Source: Clostridia bacterium
GTDB lineage: Bacteria; Bacillota; Clostridia; Lachnospirales; Lachnospiraceae
Length of the DNA stretch: 64,000 nt
NCBI GenBank assembly: GCA_910576205.1
Contig: CAJTHL010000001.1
Span: 310,001 to 374,000, forward strand
Direction: 5' to 3'
This document shows positions 1 to 8,538 of the stretch, piece after piece. Under the pieces are notes generated by a model. The model did no database searches, had not been told where the DNA came from, and worked only from the letters and a program-made list of their open reading frames with translations. Positions within the stretch are counted from its first letter, which is position 1. Each line of letters starts with the position of its first letter. A program made the position numbers and the translations under genes.

Positions 1-19
1 CCATGACATATTTTCCCAT
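1..19 (-). CDS. Start of an unidentified gene leaving the window (partial)
   Basis: An ATG at 17-19 on the minus strand follows the stop of the CsoR-type gene and has a GGAGG-type ribosome binding site about 7 bases upstream. Only six codons are inside the window (reading MGKYVM), so the product cannot be identified. Its position directly downstream of a metal-sensing repressor suggests it is in the same transcript, possibly a metal-handling gene; that part is inference. Confidence 0.4.
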
Positions 20-32
20 ACTGCCCTCCATC

Positions 33-365
33 CTACTTCATAAAACGGTCAATGGCCTCCGTCAGTTCCACAATAGCCTCGTGGTCCCCGGCCTCCACCG
101 CGTCCACCAGACAGTGCTCAATGTGATCCTTTAAAATCACCTTGGCCGTATTGTTAATGGCCGCCTTCACCGCAGACAGCTGCACCAGAACCTCGCTGCA
201 ATCCCTTCCGTCCTCCACCATGCGCTTGATGGACTCCATATGGCCAATGGCCCTGGACAGGCGGTTCAGCACGGCCTTTGTGTTCTGATGGGTATGGGTA
301 TGACTGTGGGTATGCACATAGACGGAGCCGTCCTCTGCAATGTGTGAATGTGTGTGCTCGCTCAT
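33..365 (-). CDS. CsoR/RcnR-family metal-sensing transcriptional repressor with His-rich N-terminus
   Basis: A 110-residue all-helical repressor of the CsoR/RcnR (DUF156) family; members bind DNA as tetramers and release it on binding Cu(I), Ni, Co or other effectors. The Cu(I)-type ligand set is visible at C56, H81 and C85, with the same spacing (25 and 4) as the Cys-His-Cys set of characterised CsoR proteins. Residues 4-26 hold a run of His and Thr (HTHSH-type repeats) that could be an additional metal-binding tail. The ATG at 365 was chosen because it has a GAGG site 8 bases upstream and precedes the conserved core; a longer reading frame to 509 runs through the promoter. The gene is first in a transcript that continues off the window. 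Copper is the most likely effector from the ligands, but this is not proven. Confidence 0.85.
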   Translation of the reverse strand: MSEHTHSHIAEDGSVYVHTHSHTHTHQNTKAVLNRLSRAIGHMESIKRMVEDGRDCSEVLVQLSAVKAAINNTAKVILKDHIEHCLVDAVEAGDHEAIVELTEAIDRFMK

Positions 366-447
366 ATAAAATCCTCGGTTTCTGCCGGAAATCCGGCCCT
401 TTGTTGTCCCTTGGGCAGACAAAACAGCTTCCTGCCTGCTTAAGGCT

Positions 448-476
448 AGTATAGCATAGGAACCCCCGGAAAACAA
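448..476 (-). promoter_or_regulatory. Promoter of the CsoR-type gene
   Basis: On the minus strand TTGTTT (471-476) is separated by 17 bases from TATACT (448-453), a good sigma-A promoter. It gives a leader of roughly 75 bases before the ATG at 365. C-tracts of five or six bases at 463-467 and 480-485 (G-tracts on the transcribed strand) flank the -35 element; CsoR/RcnR proteins recognise G-tract operators, so autoregulation is plausible. Confidence 0.6.
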
Positions 477-505
477 CCCACCCCCGGGGACCGCAGTTCC
501 GGTTT

Positions 506-2077
506 TCAAGAAGAAAGCGCTGCCCTTAGCTCCTCCTCTGCACGTTTCAGATCCCGCCCTTTTTCCAGCCTTTCCAGAAATCCCGGAAGATTTTCCCCCA
601 GGAAAAGAACCGTATTTTTATGCTCCAGAAGCCCCATACAGAAGAGAAACAGCTCCTGCTTACCGGCAAACGCCTCCTCCATAAAGGTCCCGTACTCCTG
701 CAAAAGCTTCCCAAGCTCCCCCGCTGTCTGAACCTGTCTCTCCTCCTGCTTTTCCCAGGCCTGCCTCCGGAAATCCTTCCTAAATCCGGAAGTGTTGTCC
801 AAAGCTTCTTCCTCTCCCGGGTCAGAGGCTTCCCCGGCCCGGACAGACCCTTTGGCTGTCTCTACCCTCCAGATTCCCAGGTATCTGCGGATCTCCTTTT
901 CCAGCAAAAGCTCCTTTTGCTCCTCCTGCCAGGACAGGATGCCACAGTCTTTTTTTACCTGGATTCCCTGTTTTCTCCGCCCTAGCTGTTCCTCACACCG
1001 GACGCTCCACGCAAGAATCTGGGACTGGTTCTCTTGTCTCTTTTTTTCCGGAAACATTCCCTCTTTTTCTCTGCCGGACAGATCTTCCCAGGGAATGCCC
1101 TGGAAGAAATACCTTAGGCTTTCCCCAAGCTCACCTGCATTTCTCCAGTCGTCTGCCATACGGTAAACCCGCTGCAGCATCAGCTGGAGCACACAGAGCC
1201 GCTCATCGTAAGGAAGTCTTAAAAGCTCCTGGTAGGGAGTAGCTTTACAGGCCTCGTAAAGCCGGTAATAAATGCAAAACTCTCTGGCAATCTCCCCCTG
1301 TTGCAGATACTGGCCGGGAAGCTCCTCCGTCACCGGAAGTCCCAGCTCCTCCAGAGTCTCCAGCATCCGGGAGAGATCCTCCCAACCCCGGGCCGTCACA
1401 AATCCCCGGCCCCGGGCGTCGGTCTGGGCCGCATAAAAACTCTCCGGCTTCCAGTCCAGAAAGGACAGCACCGCCGGGTGAAGCCCCCGGTTTCTGGCGT
1501 AGGCTTTCCACACGGACAGCTCCGGCTCAATCTCCATCCACTTTACCCTGTCCAGAACCGCCATATCCAGCTCCCGCACAGACTGGTTGTAGCGGGCGGG
1601 ATTTCCGGCGGCCACCACAATCCACCCCCGGGGCAATCTGTGGGTGCCAAAGGTTTTGTACTGCAAAAACTGCAAAAGGGCCGGCATCAGCGTCTCGGAT
1701 ACACAGTTGATCTCATCCAGAAAGAGAATCCCCTCCTGCTTTCCCGTATACTCTGCCTGCTCATAGACAGACGCCAGGATTTCGCTCATGGTGTAATCCG
1801 TTACCGCATATTCCTGGCCTCCAAAGCTTTTCTTCTCAATCATGGGAAGGCCGATGGCACTCTGGCGGGTATGGTGGGTCATGGTATAAGCCACCATACC
1901 CAGGCCGCACTCCCCGGCTGCCTGCTCCACAATGGCCGTCTTCCCAATGCCCGGCGGTCCCATCAGCAGCACCGGCCGCTGCCCTGTCACAGGAATCCGG
2001 TAGAGGCCCTCATGGGTTTTGGCTGTGTAGGCCTGGATTGTCCGTTTCAGTTCTTCTTTTGCATCCTGAATGTTCAT
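506..2077 (-). CDS. MoxR-type AAA+ ATPase
   Basis: A 523-residue protein with an N-terminal AAA+ module: Walker A GPPGIGKT at residues 40-47, Walker B ILFLDEIN near 115-123, and an AGNPARYNQ sensor segment about 50 residues later. MoxR ATPases act as chaperones that remodel or activate partner proteins, commonly with a VWA-domain partner encoded next to them, as here. The C-terminal half is not conserved enough to recognise. The ATG at 2077 is preferred over an upstream in-frame start because a GGGGGGAG site sits 5 bases before it. It overlaps the stop of the upstream VWA-like gene as ATGA, indicating translational coupling and probably equal expression. The substrate is unknown. Confidence 0.85.
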   Translation of the reverse strand: MNIQDAKEELKRTIQAYTAKTHEGLYRIPVTGQRPVLLMGPPGIGKTAIVEQAAGECGLGMVAYTMTHHTRQSAIGLPMIEKKSFGGQEYAVTDYTMSEILASVYEQAEYTGKQEGILFLDEINCVSETLMPALLQFLQYKTFGTHRLPRGWIVVAAGNPARYNQSVRELDMAVLDRVKWMEIEPELSVWKAYARNRGLHPAVLSFLDWKPESFYAAQTDARGRGFVTARGWEDLSRMLETLEELGLPVTEELPGQYLQQGEIAREFCIYYRLYEACKATPYQELLRLPYDERLCVLQLMLQRVYRMADDWRNAGELGESLRYFFQGIPWEDLSGREKEGMFPEKKRQENQSQILAWSVRCEEQLGRRKQGIQVKKDCGILSWQEEQKELLLEKEIRRYLGIWRVETAKGSVRAGEASDPGEEEALDNTSGFRKDFRRQAWEKQEERQVQTAGELGKLLQEYGTFMEEAFAGKQELFLFCMGLLEHKNTVLFLGENLPGFLERLEKGRDLKRAEEELRAALSS

Positions 2078-3357
2078 TTTACTCCCCCCGGTCTCTTTGC
2101 ATCCAGAACTAATTTTTCTGCCCATACAGGCACATCAATATCGTCGTATCTGTATTTAAGAAATACAAAGGCCACCTTGTAATCCGGCTCCGCCGCCGGA
2201 TATATCCCATATCCGTCCGTAAAATACAAAACCCCTTTGAGCCGGTAAAGCTCCTCACGCCGCAGCTCCTCAATCCGGGAAAAGGCAGGGCGGAAATCCG
2301 TCCCCCCGCCCCCCACAACAAAGAGATCTTCCAGATAAGCGTCCAGCTCCCCCTGACAGGTAATGCGGTCGTCCCTCTGAACCCGGTTGTCACACTGGAG
2401 AATATGCAGACAGAAGCGGCTGAAAAAAAGAGCTTCCTCCTTTAGGATATTCCGTGTCTCCTCCAGAAACATGCGGACCAGATCCTCCCCGCAGGAGCCG
2501 GAGGTATCGATGACTATAACCAGCTCCCCAATCTTCTGCCGCTCCCTGTATTCCAGCGGTTCGATAAGGGGAATGTTTCCGTACCAGGAAAGCCCCCGGA
2601 AATAGAGCCCGTAATCAAACTGCTCCATATCCAGGCCTCCCTCCTCCCTAAGGCAGGCAAACTGCTTTAGGAAAACACGGTAGCTGCAACGTTTTTCCTC
2701 TGTGAGGGTAAGGCTCCTTAGGACAGACATCTGGCGGTTCCCGGCTCTCTGACGTCTGTCCCTGTCCCTGATTAATGCCCGAAACGCCTGCTCCCACTTC
2801 CGGGACTTTTCAAGGCTATCTTCCTCCCCCCAGCCTTTTTTCCCGCTTCCCGGGCCCAGGCCGGGGATACATTTCTCCAAAACCAGAGGTTTCTTCCCCC
2901 AGAGGCTGTGGTCGTCCTGCATGTTTACAAAGACACGGCCGTTTTTTTCCAGTATGGTATCCAGAAGCTCCCAGGCCTCATCCTCCCATATGCGCAGCAA
3001 CTCTGTTTCCGACAGGATTTTCCCATTCCTTTGCCCTTTGGCCTCTCCCACAGAGATACCCTTTCCGGGCCTCTCCCTCTGGGAAAGGTCAGCTCTTGTT
3101 CTCTCCTGCCAATACCGGAAAGGATGCCCCAGCATACAATGGCAAAGCACATGAAGGAAAAGCCTGCACAAAGCCTCGCTGTCCGTAAGGAAAGCTTCCC
3201 GCAGCCAGGCGCCGTTTATATACAGACACCAGCCGTCCGCGCCCATGGAAGCCGTCTCCTCCCCCACCTCAAGCTTAAGGATTCCCAGGGCCAGAGAAAG
3301 GCTGCGGCTCCTTTCATAAAGCCGCATTTTCATCCATTCAAAAATTTTTTCTTCCAT
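2074..3357 (-). CDS. VWA-like (DUF2201-type) metal-binding protein, partner of the MoxR ATPase
   Basis: A 427-residue protein. Residues 284-288 read DTSGS, the start of a MIDAS metal site of a von Willebrand A-like domain, and a GGGGTDF segment follows about 70 residues on. Near the N-terminus H69, H73 and H78 form a HVLCHCMLGH motif resembling the degenerate zinc-hydrolase segment of DUF2201-type proteins. This domain order is typical of proteins paired with MoxR ATPases; the adjacent ATPase overlaps it by four bases. The start is unusual: no Shine-Dalgarno is visible and the -10 box lies only 10 bases before the ATG, so the message may be nearly leaderless. Its cellular role is not known. 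Confidence 0.8.
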   Translation of the reverse strand: MEEKIFEWMKMRLYERSRSLSLALGILKLEVGEETASMGADGWCLYINGAWLREAFLTDSEALCRLFLHVLCHCMLGHPFRYWQERTRADLSQRERPGKGISVGEAKGQRNGKILSETELLRIWEDEAWELLDTILEKNGRVFVNMQDDHSLWGKKPLVLEKCIPGLGPGSGKKGWGEEDSLEKSRKWEQAFRALIRDRDRRQRAGNRQMSVLRSLTLTEEKRCSYRVFLKQFACLREEGGLDMEQFDYGLYFRGLSWYGNIPLIEPLEYRERQKIGELVIVIDTSGSCGEDLVRMFLEETRNILKEEALFFSRFCLHILQCDNRVQRDDRITCQGELDAYLEDLFVVGGGGTDFRPAFSRIEELRREELYRLKGVLYFTDGYGIYPAAEPDYKVAFVFLKYRYDDIDVPVWAEKLVLDAKRPGGVK

Positions 3358-3367
3358 ATCAGTTTTA

Positions 3368-3396
3368 AGTATACCCCTTTTTTAATCTGGGCGCAA
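3368..3396 (-). promoter_or_regulatory. Promoter of the VWA/MoxR operon
   Basis: TTGCGC (3391-3396), 17-base spacer, TATACT (3368-3373) on the minus strand. Only 10 bases separate the -10 box from the ATG at 3357, so transcription should begin about 3 to 5 bases before the start codon. Confidence 0.7.
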
Positions 3397-3410
3397 CAGA
3401 AAGGCCGGGA

Positions 3411-3447
3411 CAAAAAACAGGGACGCCATTTCACACAGCATCCCTGT
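3411..3447 (-). terminator. Intrinsic terminator after the low-complexity lipoprotein
   Basis: On the minus strand a 9-bp stem (CAGGGATGC pairing with GCGTCCCTG, one G-T pair) with an 11-base loop is followed at once by six T residues. It lies just past the lipoprotein stop and just before the VWA operon promoter. Confidence 0.85.
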
Positions 3448-3470
3448 CCCAGAGTCCTTATTAACGCCAA

Positions 3471-3881
3471 TTAGCGGCTTGTGGAGTTTGCTCCCGGGTT
3501 TGTATTTCCGTTCCCGGTTCCATTTCCGGTCATATCATCCACCACATCGTCTACGCCGTCGGTCACATCGTCCACCACATTATCGATTCCGTCGCCGATA
3601 TCATCTACCAGGCCGTCGCCGTCACCGGTTCCCGCATCGTTGTTGATGTTTCCGTCGTTGGTGGTTCCGTTGGTAGTATTATTGGTTCCGTTAGTAGTAT
3701 TATTAGTTCCGTTGGTGCTATTGGTGCCATTGGTGGTTCCGTTGGTTCCGTTGGTGGTCTCGTTGGTCACTCCATTGTTGTCGTTTCCATTGGTATCGTT
3801 TCTGTTACTCCTGCAGGCTGTCACGGTGAACATTATCATAATTACTGCTGCCACCATTGTGAACTTCCTAAACCTTTTCAT
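3471..3881 (-). CDS. Low-complexity secreted lipoprotein
   Basis: A 136-residue protein with a lipoprotein signal: a basic start, a hydrophobic run and a TVTAC lipobox with the Cys near residue 23. The mature part is almost entirely low complexity: tandem N-G-T-N/T units (about residues 38-75), then an acidic segment of repeated V-D-D and D-G units, then a G-N-G-N tail. No domain is recognised. Such a chain would be a disordered, membrane-tethered surface protein; its repeats are short codon-level tandems that could vary in number between strains. It sits between two hairpin terminators, so it is a single-gene unit. Confidence 0.75.
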   Translation of the reverse strand: MKRFRKFTMVAAVIMIMFTVTACRSNRNDTNGNDNNGVTNETTNGTNGTTNGTNSTNGTNNTTNGTNNTTNGTTNDGNINNDAGTGDGDGLVDDIGDGIDNVVDDVTDGVDDVVDDMTGNGTGNGNTNPGANSTSR

Positions 3882-3909
3882 ATGATTCTCCTTTCCTTTT
3901 GGCCAAATT

Positions 3910-3935
3910 GAAAGAACAGCCTAAGCTGTTCTTTC
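3910..3935. terminator. Hairpin terminator after the hybrid histidine kinase
   Basis: A perfect 11-bp inverted repeat (GAAAGAACAGC / GCTGTTCTTTC) with a 4-base loop, between the kinase stop and the lipoprotein start. The U-tract is weak on the minus strand (AATTTGG), so the efficiency is uncertain. Confidence 0.6.
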
Positions 3936-3975
3936 TACTGAGTATGCGCCATCCGGCCCGGAATTATTCAAAAAA

Positions 3976-6900
3976 TCATTTTAAAAACTGGCTGAGCACA
4001 TCCATAAATATATCTATGTCAATGGGCTTGGCAATGTGGGCGTTCATGCCGTTCTTCAGAGCCGCCTCCTTGTCCTCGTCCATAGCGTTGGCAGTCATGG
4101 CAATTATGGGGAGCCCTTTTACATCCTGTCTTGGCAGCATCCGTATGGTTCTGGTAGCTTCGTAGCCGTCCATAATGGGCATCTGCACATCCATCAGAAT
4201 GGCATCGAAATAATTCTCCTCCACTGTCCGCATCAAGTCCACAGCGTCCGTCCCGTCCGGAGCCGTCTCCACAAGAAAACCGGTTTCCGTAAGAATTTCC
4301 TCCGCAATCTCCCGGTTCAGCTCATTGTCCTCCACCAGAAGAATCCTCTTCCCGTTGAAATCCGCCTGGGTCCAGGAAACAGCCTCCTCTTTTTCAATAA
4401 GGTTGTTCGCCGCAAGCAGAGCAGCTTTGAGATCCGACATAAAGAGGGGTTTTGCGCAAAACGCGGTTACTCCCGCCTCTCTTGCCTCCTCCTCAATATC
4501 CGACCACTCGTAGGCTGTCAGGATGATAATAGGGGCCTCGTCCCCCACCGCCTTGCGGATTCTCCTGGCCGTCTCCACTCCGGTGATCTCGGGCATCTGC
4601 CAGTCGATAATATAGGTGTGGTAGGAGTCTCCGTCATTATGGGCAAGCTCTGCCCGGTATGCCGCCTCCCGTCCCGAAGTCGTCCATTCCGCCCGAAGGC
4701 CGATCTGATTCAGCATCCTGCTTACACTGTCGCAGGTATGAAAATCGTCGTCCACCACCAGGGCTCTTAAGCCCTCCAGCTCCCTGATCTGCTCCGCGTT
4801 CTTTTCCGTATTCTGCAGCTTCAAGGACAGTTTTACCGTAAATTCGCTGCCTTTTCCCACTTCACTCTTCACGGTAATGGTGCCGTTCATCATCTCCACA
4901 ATATTTTTTGTGATGGCCATGCCAAGGCCCGTACCCTGGATGCCGGATTTTGTGGCGCTGGCCTCCCGCTCAAAGGGTTCAAAGATATGCTCCACGAATT
5001 CCGGAGACATCCCGATGCCGTTGTCTTTTATTATAAATATATAATCCCCATACCCGTGGCGGAAGGTGGTATTCTGCATAATGCGGAAGCTGATGGTTCC
5101 CCCGGCCGGGGTATATTTTACGGCGTTGCTCAAAAGGTTAATAAACACCTGGTTAAGCTTAAGCCCGTCGGCGATGACATCCTCGTTGGCAATATCAAAG
5201 GTATCAATAAACAGATCCAGCTGCTTTGCCTTCACCTGGGGCTGGATAATATTTACCAGATTATGCATCACCTCGGAAATATTACACTCCTGCTCCTTGA
5301 TCTGCACCTTTCCGCTTTCTATCCTGCTCATATCCAGAATGTCGTTGATAAGGCTCAGCAGGTGATTGCCGGAAGCAAGAACCTTCTGAAGACAGCCTTT
5401 TACCTGCTCCTGATTGTCAATATGGCTATACGCAATGGTGGTGAAGCCAATGATTGCATTCATGGGCGTACGGATATCGTGGGACATATTGGACAGGAAG
5501 GTGGTCTTTGCGTTGTTGGCGTGCTGGGCCTGCAGCAGGGCCTCCTGGAGCGCCCGGGTCTGCTCCATCTGTTTTCTCACCTGGGCGGTAATCTCCTTTG
5601 ACACCACCATCACCATTGTCTCCCCTGTGGTGGCATCCTCCGTCATGATAAAGGACTGACGGACACAGAGCCTTTCTCCCCGGGAATCCGCACCCCAGTA
5701 CTCCACATTGACCTCCGCGCCCCCCTTTGCAAAGCAGCTCTTCATATATTCTGTATTGACCATCTCAGAGTATGTCTCCAGGGATTCCTCCGCAACAAAC
5801 TGTTTCCAGCGCTCAAAGGCCTCTGACGCTTTACAGGGCGCATGAAGGCCTATCACTTCCAGAAGAGAAATCTTCTTTCCGTTCATCACACGGAAAATAT
5901 CACTTTCCACCAGATCCCTGGTGAGATTAAATTCATAGGTGCAGATAGAATCCGCCGTTACCGCAACCCGGTACTGGCGTTCCTTCCTGTCTGCCAGAGA
6001 CATTTCTGCCTGGATCCGCAGTTCCTTTTCCTTTATCTCCGTAATATTCTGGCGGATAAACAAAACCTTTGCCGCCTGCCCGTCCTTCCTCTCCAGGCAG
6101 ATCACATTCATATGCTCCCACTCCGGCTGTCCGTTCTGAAGCACATGACACTCAATGCGCAGATCATTGTGCTCTGCCAGAGCCTCAATAATGGCATTCC
6201 TGTCAAGAAATGCGGAAAGCTCCCTGCTCTCCTCCTCCCCGATCATGGCGGTACATAGATGTTCAGTAAACTGCTGGTACCCGCCTTTAAGGGAAATTTT
6301 GTCTCCCTCCGGCTTTGTCCCGGCCAGATACTGGTAAGTATCCTCCTCAAAATCAACCATGGCAAAGCGGGAAAACAACGTGTTAACACCGCTGGTAATA
6401 TACCCCATCTCCTGGTTTTCCTGTTCAAGCCGCTTCTTTAAGCGTTCTCCCCGGATAACCAGAGCAATGATATAGAGCACAAACAGCAGGATCAGCATAA
6501 ATTCCAGCCGGACGCCCACCAGATTTCCTTCCTCTATCATTCTCTGGGTGACGACCTTTGGAAACGTCTGTACAAGAACAAAGTCGTTGTCCTCCAGGTA
6601 TCTGACACAGATATTATCCGTTTTCCGGCTGGTGTCACAGACAAACGCCCCCTCGCCGCCGTTTTTAAAGATACCTTCCACGGAAGCCGCCACCCGGTCT
6701 CCGATGATATCTGAGTCCACCAGGATATCGATGAGATTCCCCTTGTCCTCATTGTCGTCGGAGCTGGCAATAACGCTTCCGTCCGGCGCGCAGAGATACA
6801 CGGCCGCCCGCTCTCCAAAATAAGTGGTGGAAAGCATCTCCTGAAGATTCTCTTCCGCCAGATACGCTCCCCTGAGCACACCGATGATCTCCCCCTGATA

Positions 6901-7365
6901 GTGGACAGGCGCATAGAAGCAGAGCATGGTCTCATCAAAAAAATGCGGATCGTATATGATGGAGCTGTTTCTCTCCCCAATAATGCCCTCCTGGTAAAAA
7001 TCCCTGGCCGTCACGTCTGACACCCGGCCGTCGGAGGCATAGTCGTTGCCGTCAAAATCCGTGTACAGCACGGCGTCAAACCGGGAATTCTCCTCCATCC
7101 TTGCAAGCATATCGGCGCTGACCATAGGCTCCGTAAGACCCTCCTCTATAAAATAGATGTAGGTATCCACCAGGTTCTGGGCATTGTTCAGCTCCTGATC
7201 CACCCGTTCCGCCGTCAGCCGGGCGGAATCCGCCGCGTAATTCTTGTTTCTCTCCTCCACACGACTGCTGTTCTGGGTAGTATACCAGTAAAATAAAGCC
7301 ACAATGGCAACCAGAAGAAACAGGCCATAGGCAATATCCTGTAATGGTCTCTTTTTGCTGTTCAT
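3976..7365 (-). CDS. Membrane hybrid histidine kinase with Cache sensor and two receiver domains
   Basis: A 1129-residue hybrid sensor kinase. In order: a membrane segment near residues 9-27; a large extracellular Cache-like ligand-binding region (about 30-270); a second membrane segment near 285-305; two PAS-like regions; a HisKA domain with the phosphorylatable His in SNMSHDIRTPMN (about residue 625); a HATPase domain with N-box LLSNAVKYTP and G-boxes DNGIGM and GTGLGM; and two receiver domains with phospho-acceptor Asp in IIDWQMP (about 920) and ILMDVQMP (about 1057). No separate output regulator or DNA-binding domain lies beside it, so its target is unknown. The ATG at 7365 has GGGGGAG 9 bases upstream and is preferred to a TTG at 7410 that would overlap the preceding gene. 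Confidence 0.9.
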   Translation of the reverse strand: MNSKKRPLQDIAYGLFLLVAIVALFYWYTTQNSSRVEERNKNYAADSARLTAERVDQELNNAQNLVDTYIYFIEEGLTEPMVSADMLARMEENSRFDAVLYTDFDGNDYASDGRVSDVTARDFYQEGIIGERNSSIIYDPHFFDETMLCFYAPVHYQGEIIGVLRGAYLAEENLQEMLSTTYFGERAAVYLCAPDGSVIASSDDNEDKGNLIDILVDSDIIGDRVAASVEGIFKNGGEGAFVCDTSRKTDNICVRYLEDNDFVLVQTFPKVVTQRMIEEGNLVGVRLEFMLILLFVLYIIALVIRGERLKKRLEQENQEMGYITSGVNTLFSRFAMVDFEEDTYQYLAGTKPEGDKISLKGGYQQFTEHLCTAMIGEEESRELSAFLDRNAIIEALAEHNDLRIECHVLQNGQPEWEHMNVICLERKDGQAAKVLFIRQNITEIKEKELRIQAEMSLADRKERQYRVAVTADSICTYEFNLTRDLVESDIFRVMNGKKISLLEVIGLHAPCKASEAFERWKQFVAEESLETYSEMVNTEYMKSCFAKGGAEVNVEYWGADSRGERLCVRQSFIMTEDATTGETMVMVVSKEITAQVRKQMEQTRALQEALLQAQHANNAKTTFLSNMSHDIRTPMNAIIGFTTIAYSHIDNQEQVKGCLQKVLASGNHLLSLINDILDMSRIESGKVQIKEQECNISEVMHNLVNIIQPQVKAKQLDLFIDTFDIANEDVIADGLKLNQVFINLLSNAVKYTPAGGTISFRIMQNTTFRHGYGDYIFIIKDNGIGMSPEFVEHIFEPFEREASATKSGIQGTGLGMAITKNIVEMMNGTITVKSEVGKGSEFTVKLSLKLQNTEKNAEQIRELEGLRALVVDDDFHTCDSVSRMLNQIGLRAEWTTSGREAAYRAELAHNDGDSYHTYIIDWQMPEITGVETARRIRKAVGDEAPIIILTAYEWSDIEEEAREAGVTAFCAKPLFMSDLKAALLAANNLIEKEEAVSWTQADFNGKRILLVEDNELNREIAEEILTETGFLVETAPDGTDAVDLMRTVEENYFDAILMDVQMPIMDGYEATRTIRMLPRQDVKGLPIIAMTANAMDEDKEAALKNGMNAHIAKPIDIDIFMDVLSQFLK

Positions 7366-7399
7366 CAAAGCGCTCCCCCTCAGAAAAAGCTTTCCCTGC

Positions 7400-8419
7400 T
7401 TACTCCTCAATCTTCAGCGTAATGGTCTGTTCAAAAGTCATCTGGGCCAGCACGGAATCCCTGATCTCAAAGGTATGGTTACCCTTAAGAGCTTCGTATT
7501 TCTCGGCAAACATAGCGTCTTTACGCTCCTGTACAATACTCTCCTTCTTTGCATCCGTGGCATTCCTGTCCATCATGCTGTCCATCTGCACAATGTAAAA
7601 TGCCTTGTCCGTCTCCACAAGCCCCGTATATTCACCCTCGGAAAGCTTATCCGCCTCCGCCCGCACCTCATCCGGGAACATGGCGGTATCATCGTCATAG
7701 GTAACCGTGCTGGTAGTCATCTCCTGGGCCTGGGCTGCCCCGGAGAGGTCTTTGCTCTTTTTCGCCTCATCCAGAATGCCCTGCGCCTTCTCCTTAAGAG
7801 CCTCCAGCTCCTCCCCCGTAAGGGGAATGGCGTTTCCGTCCGCATCCGTTTCTGTGCCGCTCTTGGACACATACAGGTAGGTAGCCTTTTTCTGGGCCGC
7901 CTCCTGGTCAGAAACGTTTGTATCCACATCCGCCCACAGGGCCTCCTTCATCTTGTCCTCCAGGGTCAGAAGGGTCAGCAGCCGCTCCACAGTCTGCTGG
8001 GACGCTGTCAAGGCTGCCCGGACCTTCTCATCCGGGTTGCTCTCCATAAACTTCGTGGCCGCCTCTGTGATGGCGCTCTTCTCCTCCTCGCTCAAAGACA
8101 CCCCGTATTCTGCCGCTTCGGCCTCCAGAATGTACAGTTCCTGGAAGGTTTCCATCAGAGACGTTTTGACGGTTTCCCCATAAATAATTCCGTCTCCACC
8201 CAGATCCTGCTGGTATATATTGTTGCCCATCATGCCGCCATAATAAGTCTCCATCTGGGCCTGCTGATAGCGAAGCAGAAGATTTACCTCCGCCAGCGGG
8301 ATGCTGGTCTCATCCATGACTGCCACGGCCTGGGTGCCGTCAAGCTTCCTGTTGCAGCCCGTAAGGCTTATGGAAAGCGCCAGAAGCGCTGCTGTTATAA
8401 TACAGAATTTCTTTTTCAT
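7400..8419 (-). CDS. PrsA-like foldase lipoprotein (parvulin-type peptidyl-prolyl isomerase)
   Basis: A 339-residue lipoprotein with signal peptide and lipobox SLTGC near residue 22. The body has the SurA/PrsA layout: an N-terminal helical chaperone region with a long Glu/Leu-rich segment, then a parvulin-like region (about 170-295) including ATYLYVS and an EGEYTGLVETDKAFYIVQM segment. PrsA proteins assist folding of secreted proteins outside the membrane. The start is supported by the signal peptide and an AGG-rich site. It is followed after 34 bases by the hybrid kinase and preceded by a paralogue, so co-transcription is likely. Isomerase activity is not certain because the parvulin catalytic residues are poorly conserved in this family. 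Confidence 0.8.
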   Translation of the reverse strand: MKKKFCIITAALLALSISLTGCNRKLDGTQAVAVMDETSIPLAEVNLLLRYQQAQMETYYGGMMGNNIYQQDLGGDGIIYGETVKTSLMETFQELYILEAEAAEYGVSLSEEEKSAITEAATKFMESNPDEKVRAALTASQQTVERLLTLLTLEDKMKEALWADVDTNVSDQEAAQKKATYLYVSKSGTETDADGNAIPLTGEELEALKEKAQGILDEAKKSKDLSGAAQAQEMTTSTVTYDDDTAMFPDEVRAEADKLSEGEYTGLVETDKAFYIVQMDSMMDRNATDAKKESIVQERKDAMFAEKYEALKGNHTFEIRDSVLAQMTFEQTITLKIEE

Positions 8420-8538
8420 CCTCTTTACATCCTTCCTGTCATGCTCTGTCCGGCATGCTATTATTTACCCGGATAGTATACCCTATTTTCCCCCCTGCGG
8501 CAACGGTTTTCTTGGTCCGGACACGGATTTTTCACGAA

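Noticed and set aside
1301..2182. Plus-strand frame of 293 codons opposite the MoxR gene
   Set aside because: Antisense to a gene with clear AAA+ motifs; composition is that of a shadow frame.
3471..3881. CRISPR-like array in the repetitive stretch
   Set aside because: Units are short codon-level repeats inside an open lipoprotein gene, with no unique spacers and no cas genes.
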